From: Enoplosus armatus
Taxonomy: Eukaryota; Chordata; Actinopteri; Centrarchiformes; Enoplosidae
DNA length: 64,000 bases
Assembly: GCF_043641665.1 (NCBI RefSeq)
Contig: NC_092183.1
Coordinates: 24,639,492 to 24,703,491, forward strand
Direction: 5' to 3'
The notes under the pieces: generated by a model
What the model saw: only the letters and a program-made list of their open reading frames with translations
Told to the model about the DNA's origin: nothing
The model's database searches: none
Made by a program: the position numbers and the translations under genes
Shown: positions 1-11,678 of the stretch, in pieces
Position numbering within the stretch: position 1 is the stretch's first letter
How the letters are laid out: the number at the start of each line of letters is the position of its first letter

Positions 1-1304
1 GAATGACATCAGAATTGTAGAATGTTGACAGAATTCTAGAATGTCATCAGAATTCTAGAATGTTGACAAAATTCTACAATGTCGACAGAATTCTAGAATG
101 ACATCAGAATTCTAGAACAGCGTCAGAATTCTAGAATGTTGACAGAATTCTAGAATGACCTCAGAATTCTAGAATGTCGACAGAATTCTAGTATGACATC
201 AGAATTCTGGAACAAAGTCAAAATTCTAGAATGTCGACATAATTCTAGAATGACATCAGAATTCTAGAAAAGCGTCAGAATTCTAGAATGTTGACAGAAT
301 TCTAAAATGACCTCAGAATTCTAGAATGACATAAGAATTCTAGAATGACCTCAGAATTCTAGAATGTTGACAAAATTCTAGAATGACATCAGAATTCTAA
401 AATGACCTCAGAATTCTAGAACATCAGAATTCTGGAATGTCGAAAGAATTCTAGAATGACATCAGAATTCTAGAATGTTGACAGAATTCTAGAATGTCAT
501 CAGAATTCTAGAATGTCGACAGAATTCTAGAATGACCTCAGAATTCTAGAACATCAGAATTCTGGAATGTAGAAAGAATTCTAGAATGTTGAGAAAATTC
601 TAGAATGTCGACAGAATTCCAGAATGACATAAGAATTATAGAATGACCTCCGAATTCTAGAATGTGGACAGAATTCTAAAATGACCTCAGAATTCTAGAA
701 TGTCGATAGAATTCTAGAATGACATCAGAATTGTAGAATGTTGACAGAATTCTAGAATGTCATCAGAATTCTAGAATGTTGACAAAATTCTACAATGTCG
801 ACAGAATTCTAGAATGACCTCAGAATTCTACAATGTGGACAGAATTCTAAAATGACCTCAGAATTCTAGAATGTCGATAGAATTCTAGAATGACATCAGA
901 ATTCTAGAACAGCGTCAGAATTCTAGAATGTTGACAGAATTCTAGAATGTCGACAGAATTCTAAAATGACCTCAGAATTCCAGAACAAAATAGAATTCTA
1001 GAATGACATCAGAATTCTAGAACAACATCAGAATTCTGGAATGTCGATAGAATTCTGGAATTTCGATAGAATTCTAGAATGACATCAGAATTGTAGAATG
1101 TTGACAGAATTCTAGAATGTCATCAGAATTCTAGAATGTCATCCGAATTCTAGAATGACATCAGAATTCTAGAATGACCTCAGAATTCTAGCATGTCATC
1201 AGAATTCCAGAATGACCTAAGAATTATAGAATGACCTCCGAATTCTAGAATGTGGACAGAATTCTAAAATGACCTCAGAATTCTAGAATGTCGATAGAAT
1301 TCTA
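1..1304 (+). repeat. higher-order satellite unit 1 (1,304 bp)
   Basis: The order of monomer variants from position 1 recurs from position 1305 at a constant offset of 1,304, checked at several rare-variant landmarks. The collinear match runs to about 988, where the second copy carries extra monomers; the remainder of unit 1 then resumes at offset 1,473. This is a true higher-order repeat: adjacent monomers differ, while equivalent monomers in successive units agree. Confidence 0.85.
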
Positions 1305-2777
1305 GAATGACATCAGAATTGTAGAATGTTGACAGAATTCTAGAATGTCATCAGAATTCTAGAATGTTGACAAAATTCTACAATGTCGACAGAATTCTAG
1401 AATGACATCAGAATTCTAGAACAGCGTCAGAATTCTAGAATGTTGACAGAATTCTAGAATGACCTCAGAATTCTAGAATGTCGACAGAATTCTAGTATGA
1501 CATCAGAATTCTGGAACAAAGTCAAAATTCTAGAATGTCGACATAATTCTAGAATGACATCAGAATTCTAGAAAAGCGTCAGAATTCTAGAATGTTGACA
1601 GAATTCTAAAATGACCTCAGAATTCTAGAATGACATAAGAATTCTAGAATGACCTCAGAATTCTAGAATGTTGACAAAATTCTAGAATGACATCAGAATT
1701 CTAAAATGACCTCAGAATTCTAGAACATCAGAATTCTGGAATGTCGAAAGAATTCTAGAATGACATCAGAATTCTAGAATGTTGACAGAATTCTAGAATG
1801 TCATCAGAATTCTAGAATGTCGACAGAATTCTAGAATGACCTCAGAATTCTAGAACATCAGAATTCTGGAATGTAGAAAGAATTCTAGAATGTTGAGAAA
1901 ATTCTAGAATGTCGACAGAATTCCAGAATGACATAAGAATTATAGAATGACCTCCGAATTCTAGAATGTGGACAGAATTCTAAAATGACCTCAGAATTCT
2001 AGAATGTCGATAGAATTCTAGAATGACATCAGAATTGTAGAATGTTGACAGAATTCTAGAATGTCATCAGAATTCTAGAATGTTGACAAAATTCTACAAT
2101 GTCGACAGAATTCTAGAATGACCTCAGAATTCTACAATGTGGACAGAATTCTAAAATGACCTCAGAATTCTAGAATGTCGATAGAATTCTAGAATGACAT
2201 CAGAATTCTAGAACAGCGTCAGAATTCTAGAATGTTGACAGAATTCTAGAATGTCGACAGAATTCTAAAATGACCTCAGAATTCCAGAACAAAATAAGAA
2301 TTCTGAAATGTCGATAGAATTCTAAAATGACCTCAGAATTCTAGAATGTCATCAGAATTCTAGAATGACCTCAGAATTCTAGAACATCAGAATTCTGGAA
2401 TGTAGAAAGAATTCTAGAATGTTGAGAAAATTCTAGAATGTCGACATAATTCTGGAATGACATCAGAATTCTAGAATGTCATCAGAATTCTAGAACAACA
2501 TCAGAATTCTGGAATGTCGATAGAATTCTGGAATTTCGATAGAATTCTAGAATGACATCAGAATTGTAGAATGTTGACAGAATTCTAGAATGTCATCAGA
2601 ATTCTAGAATGTCATCCGAATTCTAGAATGACATCAGAATTCTAGAATGACCTCAGAATTCTAGCATGTCATCAGAATTCCAGAATGACCTAAGAATTAT
2701 AGAATGACCTCCGAATTCTAGAATGTGGACAGAATTCTAAAATGACCTCAGAATTCTAGAATGTCGATAGAATTCTA
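1305..2777 (+). repeat. higher-order satellite unit 2 (1,473 bp)
   Basis: Second copy of the unit that begins at position 1. It is longer by 169 bp, mainly because of extra monomers at about 2293-2490 (a CAAAATAAG-type monomer followed by a stretch that includes a TGTAGAAAG variant). A third, partial copy starts at 2778 and follows the same order for about 520 bp before diverging near 3300. The same third copy reappears after the L2 insertion at 9556. Confidence 0.85.
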
Positions 2778-4900
2778 GAATGACATCAGAATTGTAGAAT
2801 GTTGACAGAATTCTAGAATGTCATCAGAATTCTAGAATGTTGACAAAATTCTACAATGTCGACAGAATTCTAGAATGACATCAGAATTCTAGAACAGCGT
2901 CAGAATTCTAGAATGTTGACAGAATTCTAGAATGACCTCAGAATTCTAGAATGTCGACAGAATTCTAGTATGACATCAGAATTCTGGAACAAAGTCAAAA
3001 TTCTAGAATGTCGACATAATTCTAGAATGACATCAGAATTCTAGAAAAGCGTCAGAATTCTAGAATGTTGACAGAATTCTAAAATGACCTCAGAATTCTA
3101 GAATGACATAAGAATTCTAGAATGACCTCAGAATTCTAGAATGTTGACAAAATTCTAGAATGACATCAGAATTCTAAAATGACCTCAGAATTCTAGAACA
3201 TCAGAATTCTGGAATGTCGAAAGAATTCTAGAATGACATCAGAATTCTAGAATGTTGACAGAATTCTAGAATGTCATCAGAATTCTAGAATGTCGACAGA
3301 ATTCTAAAATGACCTCAGATTTCTAGGACATCAGAATTCTGGAATGTCGAAAGAATTCTAGAATGACATCAGAATTCTAGAACAGCGTCAGAATTCTAGA
3401 ATTTTGACAGAATTCTATAATGACCTCAGAATTCTAGAACAGCGTCAGAATTCTAGAATTTTGACAGAATTCTATAATGACCTCAGAATTCTAGAATGTC
3501 GACAGAATTCTAGAATGACATAAGAATTCTAGAACAACATCAGAATTCCGGAATGTCGATAGAATTCTGGAATGTCGATAGAATTCTAGAATGACATCAG
3601 AATTCTAGAACAGCGTCAGAATTCTTGAATGTTGACAGAATTCTAGAATGACCTAAGAATTCTAGAATGTTGACAAAATTATAGAATGTCATCAGAATTC
3701 TGGAATGTCGACAGAATTCTCAAATGACCTCAGAATTCTAGAATGTCATCAGAATTCTAGAATGACATCAGAATTCTAGAATGACCTCAGGAGTCTAGAA
3801 CAACATCAGACTTCTGGAATGTCGAAAGAATTCTAGAACGACATCAGAATTCTAGAACAGCGTCAGAATTCTAGAATGTTGACAGAATTCTAGAATGTCA
3901 TCAGAATTCTGGAATGTCGATAGAATTCTAGAATGTCGATAGAATTCTAGAATGACATCAGAATTGTAGAATGTTGACAGAATTCTAGAATGACATCAGA
4001 ATTCTGGAATGTCGATAGAATTCTGGAATTTCGATAAAATTCTAAAATGACATCAGAATTCTAGAATGTCATCAGAATTCGAGACTGACATCAGAATTCT
4101 AGAATGACCTCAGAATTCTAGAACAGCGTCAGAATTCTAGAATGTTGACAGAATTCTAGAATGACCTCAGAATTCTAGAATGTCGACAGAATTCTAGAAT
4201 GACATAAGAATTCTAGAATGACCTCAGAATTCTAGAATGTTGAGAAAATTCTAGAATGTCGACAGAATTCTAAAATGACCTCAGAATTCTAGAATGTCAT
4301 CAGAATTCTCGAATGACCTCAGAATTCTAGAACAACATCAGAATTCTGGAATGTCGAAAGAATTCTAGAATGACATCAGACTTCTAGAACAAAGTCAAAA
4401 TTCTAGAATGTCGACATAATTCTAGAATAACATCAGAATTCTACAACAGCATCAGAATTCTAGAATGTTGACAGAATTCTAGAATGACATCAGAATTCTA
4501 GAATGTCATCAGAATTCTAGAACAACATCAGAATTCTAGAATGTCATCAGAATTCAAGACTGACATCAGAATTCTAGAATGACCTCAGAATTATAGAACA
4601 GCGTCAGAATTCTAAAATGTCGAAAGAATTCTAGAATGACATCAGACTTCTAGAACAAAGCCAAAATTCTAGAATGTCGACATAATTCTGGAATGACATC
4701 AGAATTCTAGAATGTCATCAGACTTCTAGAACAACAGCAGAATTCTGGAATGTCAATGGAATTCTGGAATGTCGATAGAATTCTAGAATGACATCAGAAT
4801 TGTAGAATGTTGACAGAATTCTAGAATGTCATCAGAATTCTAGAATGTCGACAGAATTCTAAAATGACCTCAGAATTCTAGAACATCAGAATTCTGGAAT
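1850..4900 (+). repeat. 3.05-kb duplicated block, left copy
   Basis: This block is collinear with 8628-11678 at a constant offset of 6,778. The offset was checked at nine landmarks (for example 1863/8641, 2283/9061, 3303/10081, 4563/11341, 4863/11641) with no net indel and only scattered substitutions. The two copies flank L2 copy 1, so the transposon sits in one unit of a roughly 6.8-kb satellite amplicon. Confidence 0.88.
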
Positions 4901-5878
4901 GTCGAAAGAATTCTAGAATGACATCAGAATTCTAGAACAGCGTCAGAATTCTAGAATTTTGACAGAATTCTATAATGACCTCAGAATTCTAGAATGTCGA
5001 CAGAATTCTAGAATGACCTCAGAATTCTAGAACATCAGAATTCTGGAATGACATCAGAATTCTAGAATGTCATCAGACTTCTAGAACGACATCAGAATTC
5101 TGGAATGTCAATGGAATTCTGGAATGTCGATAGAATTCTAGAATGACATCAGAATTGTAGAATGTTGACAGAATTCTAGAATGTCATCAGAATTCTAGAA
5201 TGTCGACAGAATTCTAAAATGACCTCAGAATTCTAGAACATCAGAATTCTGGAATGTCGAAAGAATTCTAGAATGACATCAGAATTCTAGAACAGCGTCA
5301 GAATTCTAGAATTTTGACAGAATTCTATAATGACCTCAGAATTCTAGAATGTCGACAGAATTCTAGAATGACATAAGAATTCTAGAACAACATCAGAATT
5401 CCGGAATGTCGATAAAATTCTGGAATGTCGATAGAATTCTAGAATGACATCAGAATTCTAGAACAGCGTCAGAATTCTAGAATGTTGACAGAATTCTAGA
5501 ATGACCTCAGAATCCTAGAACAGCGTCAGAATTCTAGAATGTTGACAAAATTCTGGAATGTCGATAGAATTCTTAAATGACCTCAGAATTCCAGAATGTC
5601 ATCAGATTTCTAGAATGACCTCAGAATTCTAGAACAAAATCAGAATTCTGGAATGTCGACAGAATTCTAAAATGATATCAGAATTCTAGAACAGCGTCAG
5701 AATTCTAGAATTTTGACAGAATTCTATAATGACAACAGAATTCTAGAACAGCGTCAGAATTCTAGAATTTTGACAGAATTCTATAATGACCTCAGAATTC
5801 TAGAATGTCAACAGAATTCTAAAATGACATAAGAATTCTAGAACAACATCAGAATTACGGAATGTCGACATAATTCTA

Positions 5879-6372
5879 GAATGACCTCAGAATTCTAGAA
5901 TGTTGACAGAATTCTAGAATGTCATCAGAATTCAAGAACAACATCAGAATTCTGGAATGTCGATAGAATTCTGGAATGTCTATAGAATTCTAGAATGACA
6001 TCAGAATTGTACAATGTTGACAGAATTCTAGAATGTCATCAGAATTCTAGAATGTCGACAGAATTCTAAAATGACCTCAGAATTCTAAAATGTCATCAGA
6101 ATTCTGAAATGACATCAAAATTCTGGAATGACATCAGAATTCTAGAATGTTGACAGAATTCTAGAATGTCATCAGAATTCAAGAACAACATCAGAATTCT
6201 GGAATGTCGATAGAATTCTGGAATGTCTATAGAATTCTAGAATGACATCAGAATTGTAGAATGTTGACAGAATTCTAGAATGTCATCAGAATTCTAGAAT
6301 GTCGACAGAATTCTAAAATGACCTCAGATTTCTAAAATGTCATCAGAATTCTGAAATGACATCAAAATTCTG
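5879..6372 (+). repeat. 247-bp tandem duplication (13 monomers x2)
   Basis: The rare TGTCTATAG monomer occurs at 5977 and 6224, 247 bp apart (13 x 19), inside two otherwise closely similar stretches that include the unusual GAATTCAAGAACAACATCA monomer. It lies directly upstream of L2 copy 1. Boundaries are approximate. Confidence 0.75.
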
Positions 6373-6450
6373 GAATGACATCAGAATTCTAGAATAACAT
6401 CAGAATTCTGGAATGTCGAAAGAATTCTAGAATGACATCAGAATTCTAGA

Positions 6451-7625
6451 TTTAATCTAGAAATTACTAAAACTATCTCCTCATCTAAGCAATCAACTTG
6501 TCTCTTAGACCCCATCCCAACCTGGCTGCTCAAAGAGGTTTTACCTTTAGTCAGCACTTCTTTACTAGACATGATCAATCTGTCCTTATTAACAGGCTAC
6601 TTACCACAGTCCTTTAAAGTAGCTGTAATTAAACCTCTTCTTAAAAAGACCACTCTTGATCCAGAGGTTTTAGCCAACTATAGACCTATATCTAACCTCC
6701 CCTTTCTCTCCAAGATTCTTGAGAAAGCAGTCGCCAACCAGCTGTGTGACTTTCTACATGACAATAGGTTGCTTGAGGACTTTCAGTCAGGTTTCAGAGC
6801 TCATCATAGCACAGAGACGGCACTGGTGAAAGTTACAAATGACCTTCTCACTGCATCAGACAAAGGACTTGTCTCTATACTTGTTTTGTTAGATCTTAGT
6901 GCTGCATTCGACACCATTGACCATCATATCCTATTACAGAGATTGGAACATTTAATTGGCATCAAAGGAACCGCACTAAGCTGGTTTAAGTCGTATTTAT
7001 CAGATCGATCTCAGTTTGTACATGTTAACGATGAATCCTCCATGTACGCCAAAGTCAGTCATGGAGTTCCACAAGGTTCTGTGCTTGGACCAATACTATT
7101 CACCTTATATATGCTTCCTTTAGGGATATTGTTAGAAAACACTCCATACATTTTCATTGCTATGCGGATGATACCCAGCTATATTTATCGATCAAGCCAG
7201 AAGAACCTCATCAGTTATTCAAGCTTCAAGCATGCCTTAAGGACATAAAGACCTGGATGACCTGTAATTATCTGATGTTGAACTCAGACAAGACAGAAGT
7301 TATTGTTCTTGGCCCTGAACACCTCAGAAATACAGTATCTAAGGATATTGTTACCCTAGATGGCATTGCCCTGGCCTCCAGCGCCACCGTGAGGAATCTC
7401 GGAGTTGTCTTTGATCAGGACATGTCCTTTAACTCCCACGTAAAACAAACTTCACGGACTGCCTTCTTTCACCTCCGTAACATTGCAAAAATCAGGAAGA
7501 TCCTGTCTCAAACAGATGCAGAAAAATTAGTCCATGCATTTGTCACGTCTAGGCTGGATTATTGCAATTCCTTATTATCAGGCTGTCCCAATAAGTCCAT
7601 GAGCTTATACGCTCATAGTTTATAG
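6451..7625 (+). pseudogene. L2 reverse transcriptase fragment, copy 1 (frameshifted, C-terminally deleted)
   Basis: The retrotransposon polymerase would copy element RNA at the target site. The frame is open from the truncation point at 6451, 40 codons before the first ATG at 6571, and reads [48 protein letters not shown] (motif A, catalytic Asp) and [14 protein letters not shown] (motif B). A one-base deletion in a G run at about 7123-7125 (GGG against GGGG in copy 3) shifts the frame, which then stops at 7248. The YADD catalytic motif lies at 7161-7172 in the next frame, which is open to 7625 and carries LNSDKTEV and RLDYCNSLLSG. The C-terminal part is lost to a deletion with filler. No endonuclease domain is present. 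It cannot encode an active enzyme. Confidence 0.92.
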
Positions 7626-7630
7626 TTTAT
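7604..7630 (+). other. filler DNA at internal deletion, L2 copy 1
   Basis: Compared with copy 3, the bases corresponding to 54821-55188 (about 368 bp) are missing and replaced by 27 bp composed of near-repeats of the adjacent CTTATACGC / CTTATAGTT sequence. This resembles templated insertion during end joining. The same filler lies in copy 2 at 37254-37280. Confidence 0.8.
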
Positions 7631-8015
7631 ACGCTTATAGTTAAGGGCTGGCTCAGGCCTGCCTGGACCAGCCCCCTAGTTATGCTGCTATAGGCCTACA
7701 CTGCTGGGGGACTTCCCATGATGCACTGAGCTTTCCTCCTCTCCCTCCTCATCTTTGCACATTCATCACAGTCCAATGCATGTTACTAACTTTATTTCTT
7801 CCCCGGAGTTTCTTTGTGCTTTGTCGACTCGTAGGTCGTTGTGGATCGTGGTCCTGGTACGCCTGGGTGCTGCTGCCGCCATGGGCCTGCCTGACTCTCA
7901 TCTCTACAGTTATTATGTTTAGTCATAGTTCTGTTACTATTAAAGCTCCTATTATTAATCTAAGCTAATATTACAGCTACTTCTACTGTTAGTGCTGCCA
8001 TACATCTTTGCCTAC
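7626..8015 (+). other. L2 3' UTR, copy 1, upstream part
   Basis: Non-coding part of the element between the broken coding frame and the CT microsatellite. It is nearly identical to 37276-37665 and to the matching part of copy 3. Small open frames here (for example one from 7780) are present in all three copies only because the copies are recent duplicates; no conserved protein is recognised. Confidence 0.75.
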
Positions 8016-8068
8016 CTGTCTGTCTGTCTATCTGTGTCTCTACGTCTATCTCTCTGTCTCTGTCTCTG

Positions 8069-8108
<40 letters not shown>
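8016..8108 (+). repeat. CTGT/CT microsatellite in L2 3' UTR, copy 1
   Basis: Runs of CTGT, CTAT and then pure CT (about 34 bases, 8075-8108). The same microsatellite occurs in copies 2 and 3 with a slightly different length and with altered CTGT/CTAT interruptions in copy 3. Confidence 0.93.
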
Positions 8109-8111
<3 letters not shown>

Positions 8112-8373
8112 CCCAACCGGTCAAAGCAGATGACCGCCCACCTAGAGTCTGGTTCTGCTCGAGTTTTCTGCCTCTTAAAAGGAAGTTTTTCCTTGCCACT
8201 GTCCCCAAAGTGCTTGCTCATGGTGGGAACTGTTGGGTCTCTGTAATAACATTATAAAGAGTCGGTCAAGACCTGCTCTATTTTGTAAAGTGTCATGAGA
8301 TGACTTTTGTTGTGATTTGGCACTATATAAAAAAAATTGACTTGAATTGAATTGAATTGAAATTGAATTGAAT
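8109..8373 (+). other. L2 3' terminal region and TTGAA-type tail, copy 1
   Basis: Conserved L2 3' end (AAACCCAACCGGTCAAAGCA, then GCTTGCTCATGGTGGGAACT and TTGTGATTTGGCACTATATA), ending in A8 and tandem TTGAA/TTGAAT repeats. In this clade the 3' end is recognised by the element's own reverse transcriptase. Copy 1 keeps GGAAGTTTTTCCTTGCC, part of which is deleted in the other two copies. Confidence 0.85.
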
Positions 8374-8627
8374 CAGAATTCTAGAACAGCGTCAGAATTC
8401 TAGAATTTTGACGGAATTCTATAATGACCTCAGAATTCTAGAATGAGATAAGAATTCTAGAATGACCTCATAATTCTAGAATGTTGAGAAAATTCTAGAA
8501 TGTCGACAGAATTCTAAAATGACCTCAGAATTCCAGAACAAAATAAGAATTCTGAAATGTCGATAGAATTCTAAAATGACCTCAGAATTCTAGAATGTCA
8601 TCAGAATTCTAGAATGACCTCAGAATT

Positions 8628-11600
8628 CTAGAACATCAGAATTCTGGAATGTAGAAAGAATTCTAGAATGTTGAGAAAATTCTAGAATGTCGACAGAATT
8701 CCAGAATGACATAAGAATTATAGAATGACCTCCGAATTCTAGAATGTGGACAGAATTCTAAAATGACCTCAGAATTCTAGAATGTCGATAGAATTCTAGA
8801 ATGACATCAGAATTGTAGAATGTTGACAGAATTCTAGAATGTCATCAGAATTCTAGAATGTTGACAAAATTCTACAATGTCGACAGAATTCTAGAATGAC
8901 CTCAGAATTCTACAATGTGGACAGAATTCTAAAATGACCTCAGAATTCTAGAATGTCGATAGAATTCTAGAATGACATCAGAATTGTAGAACAGCGTCAG
9001 AATTCTAGAATGTTGACAGAATTCTAGAATGTCGACAGAATTCTAAAATGACCTCAGAATTCCAGAACAAAATAAGAATTCTGAAATGTCGATAGAATTC
9101 TAAAATGACCTCAGAATTCTAGAATGTCATCAGAATTCTAGAATGACCTCAGAATTCTAGAACATCAGAATTCTGGAATGTAGAAAGAATTCTAGAATGT
9201 TGAGAAAATTCTAGAATGTCGACATAATTCTGGAATGACATCAGAATTCTAGAATGTCATCAGAATTCTAGAACAACATCAGAATTCTGGAATGTCGATA
9301 GAATTCTGGAATTTCGATAGAATTCTAGAATGACATCAGAATTGTAGAATGTTGACAGAATTCTAGAATGTCATCAGAATTCTAGAATGTCATCCGAATT
9401 CTAGAATGACATCAGAATTCTAGAATGACCTCAGAATTCTAGCATGTCATCAGAATTCCAGAATGACATAAGAATTATAGAATGACCTCCGAATTCTAGA
9501 ATGTGGACAGAATTCTAAAATGACCTCGGAATTCTAGAATGTCGATAGAATTCTAGAATGACATCAGAATTGTAGAATGTTGACAGAATTCTAGAATGTC
9601 ATCAGAATTCTAGAATGTTGACAAAATTCTACAATGTCGACAGAATTCTAGAATGACATCAGAATTCTAGAACAGCGTCAGAATTCTAGAATGTTGACAG
9701 AATTCTAGAATGACCTCAGAATTCTAGAATGTCGACAGAATTCTAGTATGACATCAGAATTCTGGAACAAAGTCAAAATTCTAGAATGTCGACATAATTC
9801 TAGAATGACATCAGAATTCTAGAAAAGCGTCAGAATTCTAGAATGTTGACAGAATTCTAAAATGACCTCAGAATTCTAGAATGACATAAGAATTCTAGAA
9901 TGACCTCAGAATTCTAGAATGTTGACAAAATTCTAGAATGACATCAGAATTCTAAAATGACCTCAGAATTCTAGAACATCAGAATTCTGGAATGTCGAAA
10001 GAATTCTAGAATGACATCAGAATTCTAGAATGTTGACAGAATTCTAGAATGTCATCAGAATTCTAGAATGTCGACAGAATTCTAAAATGACCTCAGATTT
10101 CTAGGACATCAGAATTCTGGAATGTCGAAAGAATTCTAGAATGACATCAGAATTCTAGAACAGCGTCAGAATTCTAGAATTTTGACAGAATTCTATAATG
10201 ACCTCAGAATTCTAGAACAGCGTCAGAATTCTAGAATTTTGACAGAATTCTATAATGACCTCAGAATTCTAGAATGTCGACAGAATTCTAGAATGACATA
10301 AGAATTCTAGAACAACATCAGAATTCCGGAATGTCGATAGAATTCTGGAATGTCGATAGAATTCTAGAATGACATCAGAATTCTAGAACAGCGTCAGAAT
10401 TCTTGAATGTTGACAGAATTCTAGAATGACCTAAGAATTCTAGAATGTTGACAAAATTATAGAATGTCATCAGAATTCTGGAATGTCGACAGAATTCTCA
10501 AATGACCTCAGAATTCTAGAATGTCATCAGAATTCTAGAATGACATCAGAATTCTAGAATGACCTCAGGAGTCTAGAACAACATCAGACTTCTGGAATGT
10601 CGAAAGAATTCTAGAACGACATCAGAATTCTAGAACAGCGTCAGAATTCTAGAATGTTGACAGAATTCTAGAATGTCATCAGAATTCTGGAATGTCGATA
10701 GAATTCTAGAATGTCGATAGAATTCTAGAATGACATCAGAATTGTAGAATGTTGACAGAATTCTAGAATGACATCAGAATTCTGGAATGTCGATAGAATT
10801 CTGGAATTTCGATAAAATTCTAAAATGACATCAGAATTCTAGAATGTCATCAGAATTCGAGACTGACATCAGAATTCTAGAATGACCTCAGAATTCTAGA
10901 ACAGCGTCAGATTTCTAGAATGTTGACAGAATTCTAGAATGACCTCAGAATTCTAGAATGTCGACAGAATTCTAGAATGACATAAGAATTCTAGAATGAC
11001 CTCAGAATTCTAGAATGTTGAGAAAATTCTAGAATGTCGACAGAATTCTAAAATGACCTCAGAATTCTAGAATGTCATCAGAATTCTCGAATGACCTCAG
11101 AATTCTAGAACAACATCAGAATTCTGGAATGTCGAAAGAATTCTAGAATGACATCAGACTTCTAGAACAAAGTCAAAATTCTAGAATGTCGACATAATTC
11201 TAGAATAACATCAGAATTCTACAACAGCATCAGAATTCTATAATGTTGACAGAATTCTAGAATGACATCAGAATTCTAGAATGTCATCAGAATTCTAGAA
11301 CAACATCAGAATTCTAGAATGTCATCAGAATTCAAGACTGACATCAGAATTCTAGAATGACCTCAGAATTATAGAACAGCGTCAGAATTCTAGAATGTCG
11401 AAAGAATTCTAGAATGACATCAGACTTCTAGAACAAAGCCAAAATTCTAGAATGTCGACATAATTCTGGAATGACATCAGAATTCTAGAATGTCATCAGA
11501 CTTCTAGAACAACAGCAGAATTCTGGAATGTCAATGGAATTCTGGAATGTCGATAGAATTCTAGAATGACATCAGAATTGTAGAATGTTGACAGAATTCT

Positions 11601-11678
11601 AGAATGTCATCAGAATTCTAGAATGTCGACAGAATTCTAAAATGACCTCAGAATTCTAGAACATCAGAATTCTGGAAT
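8628..11678 (+). repeat. 3.05-kb duplicated block, right copy
   Basis: Partner of 1850-4900 at a constant 6,778-bp offset, with no net indel at the landmarks checked. Substitutions include TCTAGAAC against TGTAGAAC near 8990 and ATTCTAGA against TTTCTAGA near 10912. The match ends near 11678, where the right copy continues with a TGTCGATAG monomer instead of TGTCGAAAG. Confidence 0.87.

Larger units (their letters stand above)
1..6450. repeat. 19-bp satellite array, block A
   Basis: Continuous head-to-tail satellite with 19-bp period. Nearly every monomer holds the 11-bp core GAATTCTAGAA followed by an 8-bp tail drawn from a limited set (TGACATCA, TGACCTCA, TGTCGACA, TGTTGACA, TGTCATCA, TGTCGATA, CAGCGTCA, CAACATCA and others). 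A 16-bp short form lacking three bases (core followed by CATCA) recurs. No open frame of note exists, because 19 is not a multiple of 3 and the core carries TAG while many tails carry TGA. Higher-order units of 1.3-1.5 kb occupy the first 2.8 kb. The block ends inside a monomer at the L2 copy 1 junction. No genes are seen. Confidence 0.98.
6451..8373 (+). mobile_element. L2-type LINE, copy 1 (5'-truncated, internally deleted)
   Basis: Unique sequence embedded in satellite. It starts without the 5' part of the element (no endonuclease domain) at TTTAATCTAGAAATTACT, runs through a reverse transcriptase region, then a 3' UTR with a CT-rich microsatellite, and ends in a TTGAA-type tandem tail, typical of the L2 clade. 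The flanks give a possible 14-bp target-site duplication (ATCAGAATTCTAGA); collapsing it restores exact 19-bp monomer phase. Relative to copy 3 it lacks about 370 bp of the 3' coding region (replaced by 27 bp of filler at 7604-7630) and has no MITE. Unlike copies 2 and 3 it keeps the 16 bp at 8187-8202. At 1,923 bp it is far shorter than an intact L2. Confidence 0.93.

Noticed and set aside
1..6450. CRISPR array
   Set aside because: The 19-bp repeats have no unique spacers, the variable 8-mers recur constantly, and the embedded element is a eukaryotic LINE.
7780..7968. 62-residue open frame repeated at 37430 and 55338
   Set aside because: It lies in the L2 3' UTR and is conserved only because the three copies are duplicates; no recognisable domain.
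7992..8246. Open frames through the CT microsatellite on both strands (also 37610-37810 and 55566-55781)
   Set aside because: Low-complexity Ser/Leu or Arg/Glu translations of CT/GA repeats; not genes.
8340..8373. TTGAA-type repeats as the origin of the 19-bp satellite
   Set aside because: They share only short AT-rich words such as GAATT; phase and length do not match, and the L2 inserted into existing satellite.
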